NCBI GenBank assembly: GCA_035443705.1
Contig: DAORSV010000015.1
Span: 1 to 25,646 of the forward strand
Length of the DNA: 25,646 nucleotides
Direction of reading: 5' to 3'
Source: CADEGZ01 sp035443705
Lineage (GTDB): Bacteria > Pseudomonadota > Gammaproteobacteria > UBA6186 > Azoamicaceae
The notes under the pieces were generated by a model that was given only the letters and a program-made list of their open reading frames with translations, ran no database searches and was not told the origin of the DNA. The translations under genes and the position numbers were made by a program. Shown here one piece after another: positions 22,903 through 25,646 of this stretch (position 1 is its first letter; each line of letters opens with the position of its first letter).

Positions 22903-24139
22903 TAGACCAATTGGCGCGTTTTTCTCTTGTATAAATCATGGTAACTGTGAGCAGAGAAATAAAACTTACCCAAAACCCTGGGGCCAGGGTGGAGTGGAAG
23001 CTGTTTTTCAAAAAGGTACTCATTAAGGGAGTCGTGCCCCCCAATAACGCATGCCCAAAGGTTACACAAACGGCAACAGCGGAATAACGACAATTGGTTG
23101 GAAATAGTTTTGCGATATAGGCCATAGCGCAACCATTAATAAATACCCCAGGAACTGTCATTAAACTAATAAAAGCTAATATATGAAAGGTTGAAGCGCC
23201 TTCTTGATTTACAAGCATAAAGGCAGGGATGGGAAAAATTATTGTCAAAATAGCGCCCAAGATCATATGTTTTTGAAACCCAAGTTTATCCGCAAGGCGT
23301 CCAAAATAAACAATCGCAATCGAATCAAGAGCGAGGCATATCGTATTTAATAACAAACTTTGAGAGGTTGTAAAACCAATTTCTTTAAAAATTTGATTGC
23401 CAAATATCGTTGCGCAATATAAAGGCATAATTGTTAACCCAGCAACCAAGATCGAGAGCAACAAATCATGCTTGTGATGAGCGAACAATATTTTCCAGGG
23501 CTGCGCTACCAGTTCGTTTTGCTGTTGAGCATCCATAAACGCATGGGTTTCTTGGAGATTTTTTCTTAAGAAATAGATACCCAGCGCAGATACACCACCT
23601 ATAATAAATGGGATCCGCCACGCCCAAGTAGGCATAATTTTCATTGAAAAATAAGCACCCAGGATTGTAGCTAATATTGCTCCTATTCCTCCTGTTGCAA
23701 TCAAAATGCCTGTTTGTCTTCCAAGTATTTTAGAATCATCGTTTTCCGATATACATAAATTAACACCTGTAAATTCTCCACCCATAAAAAAGCCTTGTAG
23801 TAAACGGCAAGTCACTAACAACACAGTAGCGCTAATGCCAATGCGATCGTAGCTAGGTAAAAGTCCTATAGCCATGGTCGGAAAGCCAACGCAAGCCATA
23901 CTCCAAATCAGTGGTTTTCGACGTCCCTGCTTATCACCGAACAACCCAAAAAAAATTGCGCCTAATGGGCGAGCCAAAAAGCCTGCTGCAAATGCCCCGT
24001 AAGAGCCTAATAAATTAGCCTGTTCCGACCCTGTCGGAAAATAAATAGGTGCAAGCATCACTGCAAAAAATCCGTACAGTGTATTGTCGAAACACTCTAC
24101 TATGTGCCCCCCAAAAATGGTCAATTTACGCATATTCAT
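22862..24139 (-). CDS. MFS transporter of the metabolite:H+ symporter (ProP-like) family
   Basis: About 425 residues with 12 predicted helices, resembling the MHS/ProP branch of the major facilitator superfamily. GGHIVECFDNTLYGFFAVML is the typical first helix. RPLGAIFFGLFGDKQGRRK is the family loop 2-3 motif, then LLQGFFMGGEFTGV, AWRIPFIIGG in the central region and YFGRLADKLG in the second half. Substrates of the family are compatible solutes and organic acids; this one cannot be assigned. The frame opens inside the end of the LysR gene. ATG at 24139 is used here, although TTG at 24145 stands 6 bases from GGAG and could be the real start. Regulator and transporter are therefore translationally coupled. 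Confidence 0.85.
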   Translation of the reverse strand: MNMRKLTIFGGHIVECFDNTLYGFFAVMLAPIYFPTGSEQANLLGSYGAFAAGFLARPLGAIFFGLFGDKQGRRKPLIWSMACVGFPTMAIGLLPSYDRIGISATVLLVTCRLLQGFFMGGEFTGVNLCISENDDSKILGRQTGILIATGGIGAILATILGAYFSMKIMPTWAWRIPFIIGGVSALGIYFLRKNLQETHAFMDAQQQNELVAQPWKILFAHHKHDLLLSILVAGLTIMPLYCATIFGNQIFKEIGFTTSQSLLLNTICLALDSIAIVYFGRLADKLGFQKHMILGAILTIIFPIPAFMLVNQEGASTFHILAFISLMTVPGVFINGCAMAYIAKLFPTNCRYSAVAVCVTFGHALLGGTTPLMSTFLKNSFHSTLAPGFWVSFISLLTVTMIYTREKRANWSIIESKNPSAISIH

Positions 24140-25046
24140 AGTCAATAGTTACTCCAAATTCTGAAAGATATGTTTCAATGTATGCCCGGCATAAATCAAT
24201 GTTATTCACTTTATGTTCTCTCAATTCCTCCCTTACCGCAAAGTAAGTCGGAACAATAGGCCCGTGTATTTCAGGTAAAACTTCTATTAAACTTCCACTG
24301 AAAATATTATTCGATTCCACAGGGCAACTACAAATCCCCAGCCCTTCATTCGCTGCTAGATATACGCCCATTGTTGAGTTAATAGATAAGCTTGCTGTTA
24401 ATTTCGGCAAACCATAGCCTTTTCCTTTTAAGTGCCAGTTAATAGACTCGAAATCGCTAAAGGGTTGTTCGCCATAGGCGATGATACGATGCTGAAGCAG
24501 TTCTTCTGGTGTTTTTGGTATACCAGCTTTATTCAAGTATTCTTGACTCGCAAATAATTTATGGTGAAAAATGATACGCCAAAATTTTTTCACGTTCGCC
24601 AAACTATTTATAGGTCTTAGAAAGATATCAGCAGAACTACTTAGTTTTTTGCTGAGTTCATCTTCTGCAACAATGGTGACATTAATCTCGGGGTAACAAT
24701 TTGAAAAATTTCGCATCCCGGGTAACAACCAACTATCAGCAACAGCTTTTGTTGTAGAAATAATAATTTCACCTGGTATCCCTTTGCCTTGTTTTGCTCG
24801 CATATGTGCAAGGCTATCTTCGAAGGTAGCATATATTTTTTTTGCATAAGGAATGAACAAAATACCATCTTCTGTAAAAGAGGTGTTTTGTTTACGACGA
24901 TTTACAAGCTTGGATCCCACTTCCGTCTCAATCTCTGTGATATGCGACCACATAGTTGAACGAGAAATGCCTAACACAGTGTGAATGCTAATATCACAGT
25001 TGTTTTCGGCCAATGACAAAAAAGTTTTAAGGCAATAGAGTTTCAT
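24126..25046 (-). CDS. LysR family transcriptional regulator
   Basis: 306 residues. The N-terminal winged helix-turn-helix is LKTFLSLAENNCDISIHTVLGISRSTMWSHITEIETEVGSKLV shortened to its key parts here: TFLSLAEN (8-15), SRSTMWSHITEIE (28-40) and VNRRKQNTSFTEDG. A two-lobed effector domain follows (GEIIISTTKAVADSWLLPGM, FASQEYL, GVYLAANEGLGICS). It overlaps the MFS gene by about 14-20 bases, in the same direction, unlike the usual divergent LysR-target layout, so the transporter probably is in its regulon. No clear Shine-Dalgarno precedes the ATG at 25046. A perfect palindrome ATGGTACCAT lies 10 bases upstream. Confidence 0.88.
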   Translation of the reverse strand: MKLYCLKTFLSLAENNCDISIHTVLGISRSTMWSHITEIETEVGSKLVNRRKQNTSFTEDGILFIPYAKKIYATFEDSLAHMRAKQGKGIPGEIIISTTKAVADSWLLPGMRNFSNCYPEINVTIVAEDELSKKLSSSADIFLRPINSLANVKKFWRIIFHHKLFASQEYLNKAGIPKTPEELLQHRIIAYGEQPFSDFESINWHLKGKGYGLPKLTASLSINSTMGVYLAANEGLGICSCPVESNNIFSGSLIEVLPEIHGPIVPTYFAVREELREHKVNNIDLCRAYIETYLSEFGVTIDYEYA

Positions 25047-25055
25047 CGTAAGACA

Positions 25056-25065
25056 ATGGTACCAT
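25056..25065. promoter_or_regulatory. Palindrome upstream of the LysR gene
   Basis: ATGGTACCAT is a perfect 10-base palindrome 10-19 bases before the LysR start. An autoregulatory site is possible. The surrounding 25047-25217 spacer holds nothing else recognisable. Confidence 0.25.
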
Positions 25066-25217
25066 AGAAAGCCGTGGGGTCAATGGAATGAACATCAGCC
25101 CCTCTAAGATCATCGCTTAGGGTAAGCCCAATTTGTACAAAGATATGCTCATTTTGGTTTGTAAGCAATCACACCAATACTTTCTAGTGGATATTTATTC
25201 TGATTTCTTTTTTTTGC

Positions 25218-25436
25218 ATGCATGAGGCGTGTATGGCTTTTGTTTTAAAAATCCGTTGTGTGTTAAACTCCCCTGAGTTTCGAAAAGCAACAGAGGTAAA
25301 AAATAGTTTTATGACAATCGGTTCAATTGCTAAAAGATTGAGAGTTAATGCTTTTCATTACATCCGAGATCGTATCAGCAAAAGAATTAACTTTAAGGAA
25401 ATTAATGATGGACGAATTAGTAATACTAGATTTTGA
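25218..25436 (+). CDS. Short unassigned reading frame, possibly a transposase remnant
   Basis: A 72-codon frame without a good Shine-Dalgarno. Its C-terminal half (IGSIAKRLRVNAFHYIRDRI) is vaguely like the tail of IS66-type transposases, where a helix of this style precedes the last residues. No catalytic DDE part or terminal inverted repeats are seen. Its end overlaps the exonuclease start in another frame. It may be non-coding; this call is weak. Confidence 0.2.
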   Translation: MHEACMAFVLKIRCVLNSPEFRKATEVKNSFMTIGSIAKRLRVNAFHYIRDRISKRINFKEINDGRISNTRF

Positions 25437-25646
25437 AACAACAGGACTATCTCCCAATTATGCAAGAGTTATAGAAGTTGGTGCGATTATTATTAGTGGT
25501 GAAAAAATTGTTGATAAGTTATCTCAGCTTATGTATCCAGGGTGTTCAATACCTTATTTTATAACGGATATTACTGGTATTACTAATCAAATGGTAAAAG
25601 GACAACCAAGCCCTGAAAAATTTATGCCTACACTTAAAAAATTTAT
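25405..25646 (+). CDS. DnaQ-like 3'-5' exonuclease, cut by window end
   Basis: About 80 N-terminal residues of a DEDD-family exonuclease. Exo I is visible as VILDFETTGL, with the metal-binding Asp and Glu, followed by RVIEVGAIII and the Exo II neighbourhood ITDITGITNQMV. Such proteins proofread or trim nucleic acids, either as the DNA polymerase III epsilon subunit or as stand-alone nucleases. The gene leaves the window before Exo III. AAGGAA (25395-25400) precedes ATG codons at 25405 and 25408. Confidence 0.85.
   Translation, partial: MMDELVILDFETTGLSPNYARVIEVGAIIISGEKIVDKLSQLMYPGCSIPYFITDITGITNQMVKGQPSPEKFMPTLKKF

Noticed and set aside
1..25646. tRNA, rRNA, CRISPR array, prophage or toxin-antitoxin module
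   Set aside because: No cloverleaf arms with TTCGA-type loops, no regular spacer-repeat array, no phage genes and no paired toxin-antitoxin genes were seen in the spacers. A tRNAscan and CRISPR finder run would be decisive.

Overview
The window reads as chromosome of an AT-rich gammaproteobacterium, most likely a member of the Legionellales (Legionella/Coxiella/Berkiella-like). The evidence is the gene content and protein style: PerM, YciK, LapA/LapB, RluB, ScpA with an N-terminal extension and YebC-RuvC-RuvA-RuvB are all gammaproteobacterial, and the base composition is AT-rich throughout. The genus cannot be fixed from the sequence alone. The sequence is a draft scaffold: two runs of exactly 100 N (2641-2740 and 7722-7821) are placeholders, and the second is flanked by identical 55-bp contig ends.

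Layout. 1-1320: an AAA/DUF4143 ATPase gene preceded by a striking double palindromic repeat and followed by a GC-rich REP-like hairpin element. 1320-3253 (minus strand): yciB, an EamA transporter, bolA and a GIY-YIG nuclease, with the first N gap cutting yciB and eamA. 3476-6894 (plus): trpS-scpA-scpB-rluB, tightly overlapping, joining a tRNA synthetase, the chromosome-segregation kleisin complex and an rRNA pseudouridine synthase. 6846-7622 (minus): a YciK-like dehydrogenase whose 3' end overlaps rluB. 7916-8971 (plus): perM. 9043-9750 (minus): a shortened FadL-type outer-membrane protein.

9916-17629 (plus): a long housekeeping run yebC-ruvC-ruvA-ruvB-cmk-rpsA-lapA-lapB-galU covering translation or transcription control, Holliday-junction processing, nucleotide metabolism, ribosomal protein S1, LPS assembly control and UDP-glucose synthesis. 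Here ruvB is fused transcriptionally to cmk, ihfB is absent between rpsA and lapA, and ruvC has no ATG, GTG or TTG start that keeps its catalytic Asp.

17672-25646 is accessory: a SnoaL-LuxR regulator divergent from a large GT-C-like membrane protein, a SEC-C mini-protein overlapping a DOT1-like methyltransferase gene, an AmpG-family permease, an orphan 62-residue protein, a LysR regulator overlapping a ProP-type MFS transporter gene, and the start of a DnaQ-like exonuclease cut by the window edge. No rRNA, tRNA, CRISPR array, intact insertion sequence or prophage was seen. No true gene-free stretch exceeds 300 bases. The most unusual items are the ruvC start, the miniaturised FadL protein, the SEC-C/DOT1-like pair, the SnoaL-LuxR fusion and the double operator over the DUF4143 gene start.
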